Shown here piece after piece: positions 8,418 to 18,223 of a stretch of 64,000 nucleotides of DNA. Source of the DNA: PWXP01 sp040772845 (GTDB lineage: Bacteria; Planctomycetota; Planctomycetia; Pirellulales; Thermoguttaceae). The stretch lies in contig JAXGXG010000001.1 of NCBI GenBank assembly GCA_040772845.1, forward strand, positions 6,758,001-6,822,000, given 5' to 3'. Positions within the stretch are counted from its first letter, which is position 1. Each line of letters starts with the position of its first letter. Made by a program: the position numbers and the translations under genes. The notes beneath the pieces were generated by a model. That model did no database searches. It saw nothing but the letters and a program-made list of their open reading frames with translations, and was not told where the DNA came from.

Positions 8418-8567
8418 AAGGTCGCGTAGATCGTTGGTGGGTCCACACAAGCCGCAACCGAGCTGATTTACAGCCCGCCGTCTGGAACAAGGCCGGCATC
8501 AGCGACCCATGACCCAGCAGAAGAAACGGCTTGTTTGACCCACCCTACCTGTCGCGAATAATCCGGG
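8418..8567 (+). repeat. 150-bp dispersed MITE-like repeat, copy 1
   Basis: Nearly identical to 26333-26482 in the same orientation. Within it, GGTGGGTC near 8436 and GACCCACC ending at 8544 form imperfect inverted repeats of about 18 bp (the ends read GGTGGGTC..ACAAGCCG and, on the other strand, GGTGGGTCAAACAAGCCG). No open frame of note. It looks like a miniature non-autonomous element. Confidence 0.8.
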
Positions 8568-8606
8568 CTATAGGAAGCGGCATTGTCTGGCCCACCATCA
8601 TCCGAA

Positions 8607-11600
8607 TTAGGGCGAAGCCTTTTCCTTGAGTCGTAGAATCGCAGCCTCCGCTTCCTTGCAGTGGCTGGCCGCAGCACCTTCCGTGGTCAAGACCGCGTGG
8701 TAGGCTTCCAGGGCGTCCTTGTGCCGTCCGGCCGATTGCAGTGCAGTGCCCAGCCCCAGTAACATGGCCCCTCGCCAGTAACCACGCAGGTTCTGGATGT
8801 CCACTCGTTGCAGGGTCGCCAGTGCGTCGTCGTGGCGCTCTTGACGCGTCAAAATAGCGGCGAGGCCCAGTACGGCATAGAACTGGTCGGCACTGCCAAG
8901 CCGGTTGGCCGGATCGATAATGGCCCGGTACGCCGCCGCTGCCGCGTCGTCGTCCTTGAGACTCTGCTGGCGATTCTGCCCGAGCGCCAGCCAGATCCCG
9001 TCCCGCGTTCGGGCGTCGCTGGTCCACTGCAATGCCCGTGTCAAGTCGGTGTCGGCCTGTTCGCCCAGACCGAGCGCCGCATACGCCCGGCCGCGCGCGG
9101 CCCAGCCATCGCCGGCCTTCCAAAAGGGCCATCGAGCAATGTCTTCCTGGCCGAACTCTGTGATGAGTCCCTGCCACTTGCGCTGCGCCAGCAGATTGTG
9201 CATGCGGACCGCCTTCGCAACGGCCTCGATGGGGATGCGTCCGGCGAGCTCCGCCGCGCGGTCGAAATCGCCCAGTGACCGCGCACAGCCGGCAGCCTGC
9301 TCCAGGGCGTCCGATTTCTGGTAATCGGTTACATCGCCTTCGGATAGGGCGACATACGCGGCTATCGCCTCTGCGTGCTTCCGCTGCGAGGTCAACTCCC
9401 TGGCCGCCCGGCTGGCGATGAGATAATCGCTTACGCTCGGATCGTATTCGAACTTGTGGGAATGGCCGTCGTAGAAGTGGGCGAACTTCAGCGGCTGATG
9501 GAAGTTGTCTGTGCCGGTTGGCGAGAAGGCCGAGTACTCCGCTCCGTTCTCCCGGATGCGTTGCCGGCAGACGTTGATATGCCACGGCAGGCTTTGCGTC
9601 GGTTTGCGGCCGATGACCTGGTGGAGCGGATCGTTCTCGTCGTCGGTGACCGGAATGCGGATTTCGACCGTCCAGTGGTCGTCGGCCACATCGGTGGCGA
9701 CCTCGGCTTGCGAATCCCAATTGTACCAGGCGGACTTCCGGGCGCCGCGGTCGAGATTGACGATGGCGCCTGCCGGGTTGACGGCAATCTGGTAGTACGA
9801 GTGGGATTCGGTTTCGAGCAGGAGTTCTACCGCGTCACCGTACCATAGCGACGCATCGCCGTTGCGCGTGGCGCCGATGTTCAGTCTCTCGCCCGGCCGT
9901 TCGTCGCACCGGATAGCGAAATACAGGTCGCCGCCTCGCCATGCTGCCTTGATCGAAGTTCCGAAGATAGGCTGCCGCCCGGTTTGCAGTTCTCGCAAGC
10001 GGCCCGTCGCGGCGACGGGGCATTGCCGCCATGCGTCGTCGTCGAGTTTGCCGTCGATGACGATGTCAGACGAGGCAGGGCCGACCAGACGCAATGCCGG
10101 CACCGGACCTCGCTGCTGCGCCAGTTGTTCGCGCTTTGCACGCAGGCCCTTCAGGTAGTCGTCCACCAGCCCGACGCGGCGAGCGTAGACCGAATCGGGC
10201 GGCGCCTGCTGTTGTGCCGCGGTGAACAGGGCGAGGGCCGCGTCCGCTTTGGCCAGGTCCTTTTCCATCGCCTGCCAGTTTGCTTCGCAGTACTGGAAGA
10301 ATGCGAGCATCGGTTGTTCGGCCGGCCCGTAGAAGAGACGGCAGTACTCGCGGAACATCGCGTCGATGTCCTGCTCCGCGCCGCCCCAGTACATCCTTGT
10401 GGTGAAATAGACGAGAAAGTGATTGAACCCAATCCCTACACGGTCGAAATCCTGCCGCACGCTCAGCCAGATATCTTCGCCCTGGGAGATCCCCTTGGTC
10501 GCATTGATGCTCTCGCCCATGGCGTGCGGGGTGAAGGCCGGCAGGTAGAAGCCTCGGTCGGTGAACGGATAGTTCTCGAAGATCATGATCGGGTTGTCGG
10601 TCTTTGCTACCCATGCCTCGCGAAGCCGGCGGAGTTCCTCCTGCTGCTCCGGCAGGTTGCTGGTTGGCCGACGCCCGCCGACAATGCAGACCAAGACGTT
10701 CGGCTCCAGCTTCTCGATCTTCTGGGGCGGAAGGGTGTAGGCGCCGTAGGCACAATTGGAGATCAGCTTGTCGGGGTGTGTCTTGCGCACCTCCTTTGCC
10801 ACGCGATTGACGAAGTCCCATACGTAGTCAGAGAGCAGACCTCGGTGGTCACGGTTGGGGGTGTCTTTGCCTTCACACAGCGGGCACTGGCAGATTGCCA
10901 CATAGCCGTCGGGCGGCATGACCGACACGGCGTCGTAATCGTAATGGTCGAACTGGGCGCGGGCGTAGCGGACCGTTTCCTGGAACAGATCCTTGTTCGA
11001 GTAGCACAACTGGTTGTTCTTCGCCGCAAGGTCGGTATGCCGCTTGCCGCCATAGAGGGCAAACCAGTCGGGATGGGCCTCCATAATCTCGGGACGGTCG
11101 GTCATGGTGGTCATGCCGTGTGCGATCTGCAGCCCGTGCGGATCGCGTATGCCAAGCCGCATGGCCCACATGGCCGTGTCCTGACCGTGTACGCCGAATC
11201 GGATGTTGACTCGCCGAATAGGAAAGGCTGGGTGCACCGTTTCATCGATTTGCGGCAGGTGGATTGTTGGTAACGAGGGGATCACCTCGCCCACCTCACC
11301 CGGCATATACCACCGTACCCCGAGGTTCCGCAAGAAGCCGCACACCGCATTGAACGAGCCGCGTTCGTCATAGCCCCACAGCACAAGCGGTTCATCGTCC
11401 GGTTGCGCACCGTCCGGCAGGCCGATGTCATTGGAAAGCCGGATGCGGTTTTTGTACATCAAGGCAGAGGGCGCACCCCAAACGGTCCCGGTGATCTCAT
11501 TCCACGCTCGTTGAAGCTTCCCGCTGACAATGTCGGCGTTGTTACTGGCCCATGGTTCGATGGGAACGAAGTCGGTGTCGTCGCCAATGAGCACAAGCCA

Positions 11601-11951
11601 GTCCTTGCCCGAGACGATGCGATACGCTCCGCACTTGAGGTCATTCGTCGAGATTCCCAGTCGCTTCGTTGCCGGACTCTCGCCAACGTAGACAGTCACC
11701 GGCATCGTACCGCTCGGCTGGAAGACAATCGGAAGCTTGGCCCCCGATATCTTCTCGACATACGTTTGCAACTCATGGGCCGCCAGCCGTGCAGTTCGTG
11801 CAGGCTGCTCCGCAATGACGATTTCGGCATTGGGCTTGCCGTTGTCGACAATGGCGTTTTGCGCCGGGGAGGAGGGGGCGCAACATAGGAAGGAGTTGGC
11901 AATCAGTGTAGCGACGATGTACGGTAGCAATCGGACGTTTTGCGAACCCAT
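8607..11951 (-). CDS. Large secreted DUF4838 protein with CBM9-like and TPR domains
   Basis: 1,114 residues with an N-terminal signal peptide (hydrophobic LLPYIVATLIANSFLCC). Residues about 35-640 match the DUF4838 / glycosidase-like layout: an N-terminal domain (ARTARLAAHELQTYVEKISG) followed by a barrel-like region containing MPPDGYVAICQCPLCEGKDT. Residues about 650-830 resemble a family 9 carbohydrate-binding or DOMON-like domain (IVIDGKLDDDAWRQCP, DAVELLLETES). The last 280 residues are helical TPR-like repeats. Proteins of this type are thought to act on extracellular polysaccharides, but the DUF4838 activity is not established. It is monocistronic and faces away from the VIT/vWA gene. 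The fusion with a TPR tail is notable. Confidence 0.75.
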   Translation of the reverse strand: MGSQNVRLLPYIVATLIANSFLCCAPSSPAQNAIVDNGKPNAEIVIAEQPARTARLAAHELQTYVEKISGAKLPIVFQPSGTMPVTVYVGESPATKRLGISTNDLKCGAYRIVSGKDWLVLIGDDTDFVPIEPWASNNADIVSGKLQRAWNEITGTVWGAPSALMYKNRIRLSNDIGLPDGAQPDDEPLVLWGYDERGSFNAVCGFLRNLGVRWYMPGEVGEVIPSLPTIHLPQIDETVHPAFPIRRVNIRFGVHGQDTAMWAMRLGIRDPHGLQIAHGMTTMTDRPEIMEAHPDWFALYGGKRHTDLAAKNNQLCYSNKDLFQETVRYARAQFDHYDYDAVSVMPPDGYVAICQCPLCEGKDTPNRDHRGLLSDYVWDFVNRVAKEVRKTHPDKLISNCAYGAYTLPPQKIEKLEPNVLVCIVGGRRPTSNLPEQQEELRRLREAWVAKTDNPIMIFENYPFTDRGFYLPAFTPHAMGESINATKGISQGEDIWLSVRQDFDRVGIGFNHFLVYFTTRMYWGGAEQDIDAMFREYCRLFYGPAEQPMLAFFQYCEANWQAMEKDLAKADAALALFTAAQQQAPPDSVYARRVGLVDDYLKGLRAKREQLAQQRGPVPALRLVGPASSDIVIDGKLDDDAWRQCPVAATGRLRELQTGRQPIFGTSIKAAWRGGDLYFAIRCDERPGERLNIGATRNGDASLWYGDAVELLLETESHSYYQIAVNPAGAIVNLDRGARKSAWYNWDSQAEVATDVADDHWTVEIRIPVTDDENDPLHQVIGRKPTQSLPWHINVCRQRIRENGAEYSAFSPTGTDNFHQPLKFAHFYDGHSHKFEYDPSVSDYLIASRAARELTSQRKHAEAIAAYVALSEGDVTDYQKSDALEQAAGCARSLGDFDRAAELAGRIPIEAVAKAVRMHNLLAQRKWQGLITEFGQEDIARWPFWKAGDGWAARGRAYAALGLGEQADTDLTRALQWTSDARTRDGIWLALGQNRQQSLKDDDAAAAAYRAIIDPANRLGSADQFYAVLGLAAILTRQERHDDALATLQRVDIQNLRGYWRGAMLLGLGTALQSAGRHKDALEAYHAVLTTEGAAASHCKEAEAAILRLKEKASP

Positions 11952-12019
11952 GATTTGCAGCCTTTGTGCGCAGGAGATTCAAGACGATTGTGCAGTGCTC
12001 TTCCGTTTCCTCGCGCCAG

Positions 12020-12430
12020 CGGCACCCAGTTGGAGTCCCGGCTTTGGCCGGAACGGGAAGACCGCCTGAAGAGACTGTCCGGCTTAGCCACGGTGCAAGA
12101 AAGGGCCACCGGCCGGCTCGCCCGGCCGGAGCCATGGTCAGCAAGCTACACGAGGCCGGACCGCCAAAAGTCTTTCTTTCAGGGCGTTGCTGCCGCCGAA
12201 GGCGGCAGCAACGCCCTGAAAGAAAGAGGTGGTCGTGAGCACCGCCACTAGCCAATAGACCACCGCTCCGGCCGGACGAGCCGGCCGGTGGCGACTCCAC
12301 CGTCCTAACCAACACCGATTTCAATGCTCTTTCCTGGTATCCTAAGCCGAAAGACCGCCTGAAGGCGGGACTCCAACCAGGCGGGCCGTGTGCACCGCCA
12401 TTGTACCACGAAGCCCGGCCGGTGCTCACA
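12020..12430. repeat. Cluster of palindromic repeat units between two giant genes
   Basis: About 400 bp of stacked inverted repeats and no gene. It includes the CCAGTTGGAGTCCCGGCTTT unit, GC-rich units around 12105-12130 and 12270-12292 (the GGCCGG..CCGGCCGGTGGC type shared with 18.57, 26.26 and 26.51 kb), a perfect 27-bp hairpin, and AAGACCGCCTGAAGGCGG at 12351-12368. Confidence 0.8.
12171..12227. repeat. Perfect 27-bp hairpin with GAA loop
   Basis: Bases 12171-12197 are the exact reverse complement of 12201-12227, separated only by GAA. The core reads GCCGCC-GAA-GGCGGC. No T-tract follows, so it is not a standard intrinsic terminator. Two hairpins with the same core and different arms occur at 25.9-26.0 kb. 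Confidence 0.9.
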
Positions 12431-12465
12431 TAGCGTTGGTGTCTTTCTCCCTCGGCAGGGTGTCA

Positions 12466-12494
12466 TTGACAAGTGCGACAACAGCAATGATACT
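12466..12494 (+). promoter_or_regulatory. Candidate promoter of the VIT/vWA gene
   Basis: TTGACA at 12466-12471, a 17-bp spacer and GATACT at 12489-12494. Transcription would start about 45 nt before ATG 12548. Confidence 0.6.
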
Positions 12495-12547
12495 TCAGCA
12501 TAATGGGCAATCCGTTGCATGGGCCGTTCGGCCGGAAGGGAGAGAGG

Positions 12548-15500
12548 ATGTCTCGTCAGAGTTCTGCGCAGATCGTCTTTTCGTGCATCGTGTTGCTGGC
12601 GGCGGGTGAAAACGTCGCATTCTGTCAGTCCCAAGGCGGCCCCCCGCAAACGGTTCACGCGCAAGACGCTGTGCCTGCTGAGAAGGCGAAGGCTAAAGCG
12701 CAGGGCCTTGGGCAGTTGATCATTCGCGATACGCAGAGTGGTACGTGGCAGCGGTTGAGCGTGGCACGCTTTCACGTGAACGTTGTTATCAGTGCTCCGG
12801 TCGCCTTGGTGCAGATCGACGAGACGTTCTACAACCCGTACGATGGCCAGGAGGAAGGCACGTTCGTCCTGAACCTGCCGCGCGACGCGTCGGTCTGCCG
12901 GTTCGCGATGTATCGGACGCTGACTCAGTTGATCGAGGGCCAACTGGTGGAGCGGTGTAAGCTGCCGGACTCCCGAGAACACGCTGCTTGCCCACAGCAG
13001 GTTCCGGCTATTCTCAGCCAGATTGGCGACAACCTTTTCCGCATGCAGGTGTCTCCCGTTTCTGGGCAAGCTGTGAAACGGGTGCTGGTCGACTATATGG
13101 CGCCACTGGAGCGGGCGATGGACGGGACGTACCAGTTTTCGCTGCCGCTTCGGAACGACTTGGAACCCGTTTGGGACTTCCGCATCGGTGGCCAGATCGT
13201 CGGCCCGGTGCTGCCGGAGAGCGTTGCCTGCCCGTCACATCCGGAAATGAGCATTTACGAGCAGGTTGCGGCCGATGCGCGTGGCAATGGCTGGGATGCC
13301 GAGGTGTTTGGCGGGCCGGCAATTCCGTTTGAATTGGTTCAGCACGCATACGAGCCCGACGTGCCATTGAGGCTGCGATTCCGACATGACTCGCAAGGGA
13401 CCGCTACGCTGCAAACGTATCGGACCGAGTCGTTAAGGACGACCCAACCTCATAGTGAACAGGGCTCCGATCCCGAGGGGCAGGTTCCGTTTACGTATTT
13501 TCGTATCGAATTGCCGCCACCGGCCCTCGATGCGCAGGCAACGGCGCCGCTCGATCTGCTTGTACTGGCCGATACGTCGGGTGCGGTGCGAGAGCGGCCG
13601 GAAGTGGACGAGGTCGTGGAGCGTCTTATCGACTATCTTCGACCGGAGGACCGCGTACGCCTGGTGTGCGTCGATGTTGTGGCACGACCGGTGCACGATG
13701 GGTGGTTGGCGCCGGAATCTGTCGAGTTGGCAGCAGCCCGCAAACGGTTTGCCGACGAGTTCTGTCTGGGGGGAATCGACCTTGTTGGTAGTCTGCGCGA
13801 AGCAGTCGGGCCGTTGGCTCCGGTTGAAGCTGGCCGGCGACGGCTGGCTGTCTACGTGGGAAGTGGGCAGGATACGCTTGGTGCAGGAACCGAAAATCAA
13901 CTCGTGCAAGCATTGGTGCGGTTGCTCGACAAGGCAGATGTCGCCCTTATGGCGATGCACGTCTCTACCCCTGAGGAAGTCGCTGGGAGGCTGAGCCTGA
14001 TACGATCGACCGAAGCCGTGTTTGACGGGGAAGTGCTGGAGGCCGTATCGCGAGCTACCGGCGGGTTGACGTGGCACTGGTGGGATCCGGCCGGGCAGCG
14101 TGCTTGCCAGCGATGGCTCGATCGAGGGATGCCTACGCCTGTGCGCATCGCCGAAATCCGCATACCTGGCGCGAAGCCCGAGGATGTGCTGTTCCCCTCG
14201 GCGTGGATGCCCGGCGAACCGCTAGGCCTTCTCGGCCGCATTCCTACGGAGCTGGCGAAAGACCGTATCGAAGTCCACGTAACCACAGAATTCGATGGCG
14301 CCGCTACGGAACGACACGAATCGCTGGCCGTTGACCGGAAATGCAACAATATGCTGGTCGGCCGGCTATGGGCAGGGCAGAAACTGTGCCAATTGGCCCG
14401 TAAGCTACCGGCGGGTGGTTGGGAGCACGAAGGGCAGGTTGCCAGGTTGTGTCGCGAGTGGAGCATTCTCTCACCGCTTATGACGTTCATGCTGTTCGAC
14501 AGTGAGGGCGACCTCTCACGCTGGGGTGTCGATCGTTTGCGACGTTGCTACTGGCAGGGAAGTGAGATGGCCGAGGTGGCGCCGATGCCCAAGGCGTGGC
14601 GGGAACGTTTAACCGCAGCGAGACAGCGAATAGCCGATCGACCGCAAACTGGTAAGGATAACACCGAACGACGGGCTGGTGCCGTGGTGGAGGTTCGGCG
14701 CCTTGCGCTGGTGGAGGGGCTCGGCTGGCAACGCGCGCTGTTCTTGCCAACGGCGGAAATGCAAGATCTTCGGCAGCCGTCGCCATCGCTGCTGTTCGGC
14801 CCTTCGATCGAGCCGGACAAGGACTACGAGCGGATGTTTCCGCAGTACCGGGCGATGCTCACGCCAATGGATATCTCCACGCCAAGGCTCACGCTGCACG
14901 AGTTCGCCGACCTGTTGAGTGAACGTGCAGGGGTGCGCGTGGCGATCGACAGGAAGGCGCTCGAGGACGTCGGCCTTGCCAGCGACGTAAAGGTGGGAGG
15001 GAAGGACGTCGTGTTGGGGCGAGGGAGTATCTCGCTGTACAACTACGCCCGCCATGTGCTGGGGCGGGTGTTGCTGGTGATCGTTCCGGATGCGGATGGC
15101 CTGTGCATTACATCGTGGGAGGAAGCCGAGGAGCGATTACAGACGTACATCTATCCTGCAGCCGACCTGATTCTTTCAGGTTCTCGAACACCGCACGGAC
15201 TGTTGATGGACCCCGTGTTCGATGCAGAACGTGCGGCTGAAGAACGCGTGCGAAAGAGGCTGCTTCGACCGATCTCGCTCGATGTCAAGGAGACACCTCT
15301 AACGGATGTGCTGATGGAGGTTGGCACACTTCTCGATGTTCCGCTGGTGATCGAAGACAGGGATCTCCGTGACGTCGGGTTCGACCCTAAGTCACCCGTG
15401 TCTATTCGGTGCCAGGACATGCCCGGTGACGCTGTGTTGAAGAGGTTGCTGCACCCATTGCATCTCGGGTTTGATTACTACATGGGCGCGGTGACCGTCG

Positions 15501-18199
15501 CGAGTTGGGGCGAGCCTGAATGCTGTTTGGAGTCGCTTCGGTTCTATTCGGTGCGAGACGTGGTGTATGAGCACATCGAACTCCCGTCGCTAAACGAGTC
15601 GGCTCCCGAAAAGTCTGCCGATGCGGTCCAAATGGCTGGAGAGTTCCTGGGTGGCAAGGCTCCAAATGCGTTGATGCGGCGGATTCCGATCTCGGCTGGC
15701 GGTGAAATGTTGCGGGGAATGGTGGAGGAGCCGCGAGCATGTGACAAGGGGCAGGCGACTGCTTGTGCCGGCCGCAGCGCAGTGGAAATACCTTTGCCGG
15801 ACGCACGCTTCGGAAGGGTCGATAACATCGGTTGGCACGGGGAGGGGAGTGTGAACGAGCCACGGTATGAGGCCGATTTCGGCGCCATCACCGAGAGTAT
15901 CACGAGCACGATCGCGCCCCAGACGTGGGAAAGGAATGACGGCAGTGGTAGTATCATTGCGTGGCCGTTCTCGCTCGATCTTGTGGTGTATCAGGCCGGA
16001 TACATTCACGACGAGGTCGAGGGACTCCTCGAAGCACTGCGGGGACTTCCGCTTGCAGCCGAGGGGCATCCGGCGATGCGGCCTGCCCGAGTACCGCAAA
16101 TCGAGTATCTGACTCGAAGGGATCTTGAGCAAGTGGTCGAATTGCTGAAGGAATCAATCTCCCCACAGACCTGGAGCGAGGTAGGTGGACCAGGGGAGAT
16201 GGTCGTTGATTTGCCGCACGGAGCGATCGTCGTATCTCAAACGCAGAGTATGCACCGCAAGCTGCGGCACTTCCTCACACAGCTTCGCCGCCGGCGGTAC
16301 GAACTACTCTGGGGCGACCGGCCTTGGGAAGCTGGCGGAGGAACCGTTCGGCCTCGAATCGATCCTTGGGGCGTTGGGGCTATGATGGGCCGGCTGCAGC
16401 CTGCACGATTGCCGCTGCCCGAACCGGCCGAACTCGATGCTTTCAAGTGGCGGCAGTTGCCTGAACGAGGGCAGTGGGTGTGGCGCCGGATGAATGCCGA
16501 CGGCAAGCAACTTGAAACGATCACGCTGGTGCAGGATGGCGCCCGGCTCGAAGTGCGGCTGCCCGAATGCAGTATTCGCATCGAGGGCGAGCAGGTGGCC
16601 GTAGCCTGGCCTGAACTGGGGCTGGTTGAACTGGGGCCGTGGGCCGAGGCGATTCGGTACGTGCTCGACCGGCGGTTGCCGTGGCTGCCGCACCGTTCCA
16701 ACGAGAACCTTGCCCGATGGTACGACGCCTTGCCTGCCTCTGCCGCCGTCGGCACTGGAAACCAGGAGAAACCGGCGACACGACTCATCCCGCCAGGATA
16801 CACCGCCCTGGGCGGTACGTACCTGCTGGTCGAGCCGTCCGGTACGGAGCATCTGTCCGGGCAGGTGACGTCGTTCGTCGACAAGGAGCCGACGGGGCGG
16901 CTACGCTGGGCAGGCGATGATGCTGGTGGGCCTGCGATCTTCTGGGAAGACGCTGCCGGTGGTTTGCTGGCACGGTGGGAGTTGGTCGAACACGTTGCGG
17001 AACCTCCCGAGGTACCCTCACTGGCCGAACCACGCACCGGTTTTGTGCTACTCGACCGGCGCGACCCTGCCGAGCGCGAGCCTTGCGCCCTGACCGATGC
17101 ACTGGCTGCACTGGAGAATCACAATTGGCCTGCGGCAACCGCCAGGCTGGCCGAGGTGGCGGAAGGCAACCCGGGGCATCCGCTCGTGATCGTATTGCAG
17201 GCGTGGCGCCATGGCGAGGCCCCGGATCTTGAATCGGTCGATGGTCGGCTGGCGGATCTTGAGGCGGCTATGGCCGCGGGCCATTCACTCGTCTTTGATT
17301 GGCTGGCCGAGGGGCATCCCATTTGGCTGGATCAAATGCAGCGTTACCGCATTCTGCGAGAGTATTCGAAACGGTCTGGGACGTGGGCGGTGCTGCGGGT
17401 TGTGGTAATGGCGGCCCTTCGAGCGGCGCAGTACGAAGAGGCGCTCAAGCTAGTCGATGAGGCGATTGCCGCAGGTTTGGGGGCCGATGATCGCGCGGCG
17501 TGTTTCGACCAGCAGCGGATTCGCATCAATCTGCTGCTGAAGCAGGGGTGGTTTCTGGAAGCAGAGGCTGCGGCCCTGATGTGGGGGCAGCGTGACGATG
17601 CGATATCGGAGGAACTTACCGCGCTGGCCGAGAATCTGCTTGAGGGTGGGCGTCGCGAGGTGGCTGCGAACCTGCTAGGCCAGGCAGTTGCGGTCGAGGC
17701 GACTGCCGAGCGAAAGGCCCGGTTGCTTCGCCGGATGGCCGACCTTGACGAGGGAATGCCGCGCTGGGAACGGCTGGTGGAGGCAATAGCACTCCTGCCG
17801 GACGATTCGCCGGAACGCCAGCAGTGGGCCGGTACGTTATGCGCCGAACTCATGGGGCCGGTCCACGCCGATATCCCGGCCCAGTTGGCCGAGAAGACTC
17901 ACGATGAGGCCCTTCGCGCCTGGTTGCGCATGATCTATGCCGATCAGCTAGCCGACATGCGAGCGGTACGCGAGGTCCTGTGGGAGTTGGCCGAAAAGGG
18001 CCAGTTGCCGGCGCAACGGTTGCAGTGGGGCATGGGGTTATGGAACCGTAGCAAGCATCCGGAGCGAACGATTGCCGTATGGGAACGCGAATTACGGCAG
18101 GGAAGGGTGCTCCATCCCGAATTATTGCCTCTGTTGCGCGACGCGTATCTCGCTGCCGATCGGCCTGTCGATGCCCGCCGGGCGGACACGGAACCGTAA
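12548..18199 (+). CDS. Giant secreted VIT and von Willebrand A domain protein with STN-like and TPR regions
   Basis: 1,883 residues from ATG 12548, preceded by a purine-rich GGGAGAGAGG. Signal peptide at the N-terminus. Residues about 57-190 form a VIT (inter-alpha-trypsin/vault) domain (SAPVALVQIDETFYNPYDGQ). A vWA-like domain starts near 335 (LDLLVLADTSGAV); its metal site reads DTSGA, not DxSxS, so metal binding may be lost. Between about 770 and 1260 there are several secretin-N/STN-like units (LTLHEFADLLSERAGVRVAI, ISLDVKETPLTDVLMEV and two SPQTW/APQTW repeats). From about 1500 the protein is helical TPR-like. VIT/vWA proteins mediate extracellular or envelope protein contacts; the partner is unknown. 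It is a single-gene unit with its own promoter. Confidence 0.75.
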   Translation: MSRQSSAQIVFSCIVLLAAGENVAFCQSQGGPPQTVHAQDAVPAEKAKAKAQGLGQLIIRDTQSGTWQRLSVARFHVNVVISAPVALVQIDETFYNPYDGQEEGTFVLNLPRDASVCRFAMYRTLTQLIEGQLVERCKLPDSREHAACPQQVPAILSQIGDNLFRMQVSPVSGQAVKRVLVDYMAPLERAMDGTYQFSLPLRNDLEPVWDFRIGGQIVGPVLPESVACPSHPEMSIYEQVAADARGNGWDAEVFGGPAIPFELVQHAYEPDVPLRLRFRHDSQGTATLQTYRTESLRTTQPHSEQGSDPEGQVPFTYFRIELPPPALDAQATAPLDLLVLADTSGAVRERPEVDEVVERLIDYLRPEDRVRLVCVDVVARPVHDGWLAPESVELAAARKRFADEFCLGGIDLVGSLREAVGPLAPVEAGRRRLAVYVGSGQDTLGAGTENQLVQALVRLLDKADVALMAMHVSTPEEVAGRLSLIRSTEAVFDGEVLEAVSRATGGLTWHWWDPAGQRACQRWLDRGMPTPVRIAEIRIPGAKPEDVLFPSAWMPGEPLGLLGRIPTELAKDRIEVHVTTEFDGAATERHESLAVDRKCNNMLVGRLWAGQKLCQLARKLPAGGWEHEGQVARLCREWSILSPLMTFMLFDSEGDLSRWGVDRLRRCYWQGSEMAEVAPMPKAWRERLTAARQRIADRPQTGKDNTERRAGAVVEVRRLALVEGLGWQRALFLPTAEMQDLRQPSPSLLFGPSIEPDKDYERMFPQYRAMLTPMDISTPRLTLHEFADLLSERAGVRVAIDRKALEDVGLASDVKVGGKDVVLGRGSISLYNYARHVLGRVLLVIVPDADGLCITSWEEAEERLQTYIYPAADLILSGSRTPHGLLMDPVFDAERAAEERVRKRLLRPISLDVKETPLTDVLMEVGTLLDVPLVIEDRDLRDVGFDPKSPVSIRCQDMPGDAVLKRLLHPLHLGFDYYMGAVTVASWGEPECCLESLRFYSVRDVVYEHIELPSLNESAPEKSADAVQMAGEFLGGKAPNALMRRIPISAGGEMLRGMVEEPRACDKGQATACAGRSAVEIPLPDARFGRVDNIGWHGEGSVNEPRYEADFGAITESITSTIAPQTWERNDGSGSIIAWPFSLDLVVYQAGYIHDEVEGLLEALRGLPLAAEGHPAMRPARVPQIEYLTRRDLEQVVELLKESISPQTWSEVGGPGEMVVDLPHGAIVVSQTQSMHRKLRHFLTQLRRRRYELLWGDRPWEAGGGTVRPRIDPWGVGAMMGRLQPARLPLPEPAELDAFKWRQLPERGQWVWRRMNADGKQLETITLVQDGARLEVRLPECSIRIEGEQVAVAWPELGLVELGPWAEAIRYVLDRRLPWLPHRSNENLARWYDALPASAAVGTGNQEKPATRLIPPGYTALGGTYLLVEPSGTEHLSGQVTSFVDKEPTGRLRWAGDDAGGPAIFWEDAAGGLLARWELVEHVAEPPEVPSLAEPRTGFVLLDRRDPAEREPCALTDALAALENHNWPAATARLAEVAEGNPGHPLVIVLQAWRHGEAPDLESVDGRLADLEAAMAAGHSLVFDWLAEGHPIWLDQMQRYRILREYSKRSGTWAVLRVVVMAALRAAQYEEALKLVDEAIAAGLGADDRAACFDQQRIRINLLLKQGWFLEAEAAALMWGQRDDAISEELTALAENLLEGGRREVAANLLGQAVAVEATAERKARLLRRMADLDEGMPRWERLVEAIALLPDDSPERQQWAGTLCAELMGPVHADIPAQLAEKTHDEALRAWLRMIYADQLADMRAVREVLWELAEKGQLPAQRLQWGMGLWNRSKHPERTIAVWERELRQGRVLHPELLPLLRDAYLAADRPVDARRADTEP

Positions 18200-18223
18200 G
18201 GGGGTGCAGCAGCGGGCTTGCCC

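Noticed and set aside
9984..11273. 429-codon plus-strand frame within the DUF4838 gene.
   Set aside because: Opposite strand to a protein with clear domains; a codon-bias shadow.
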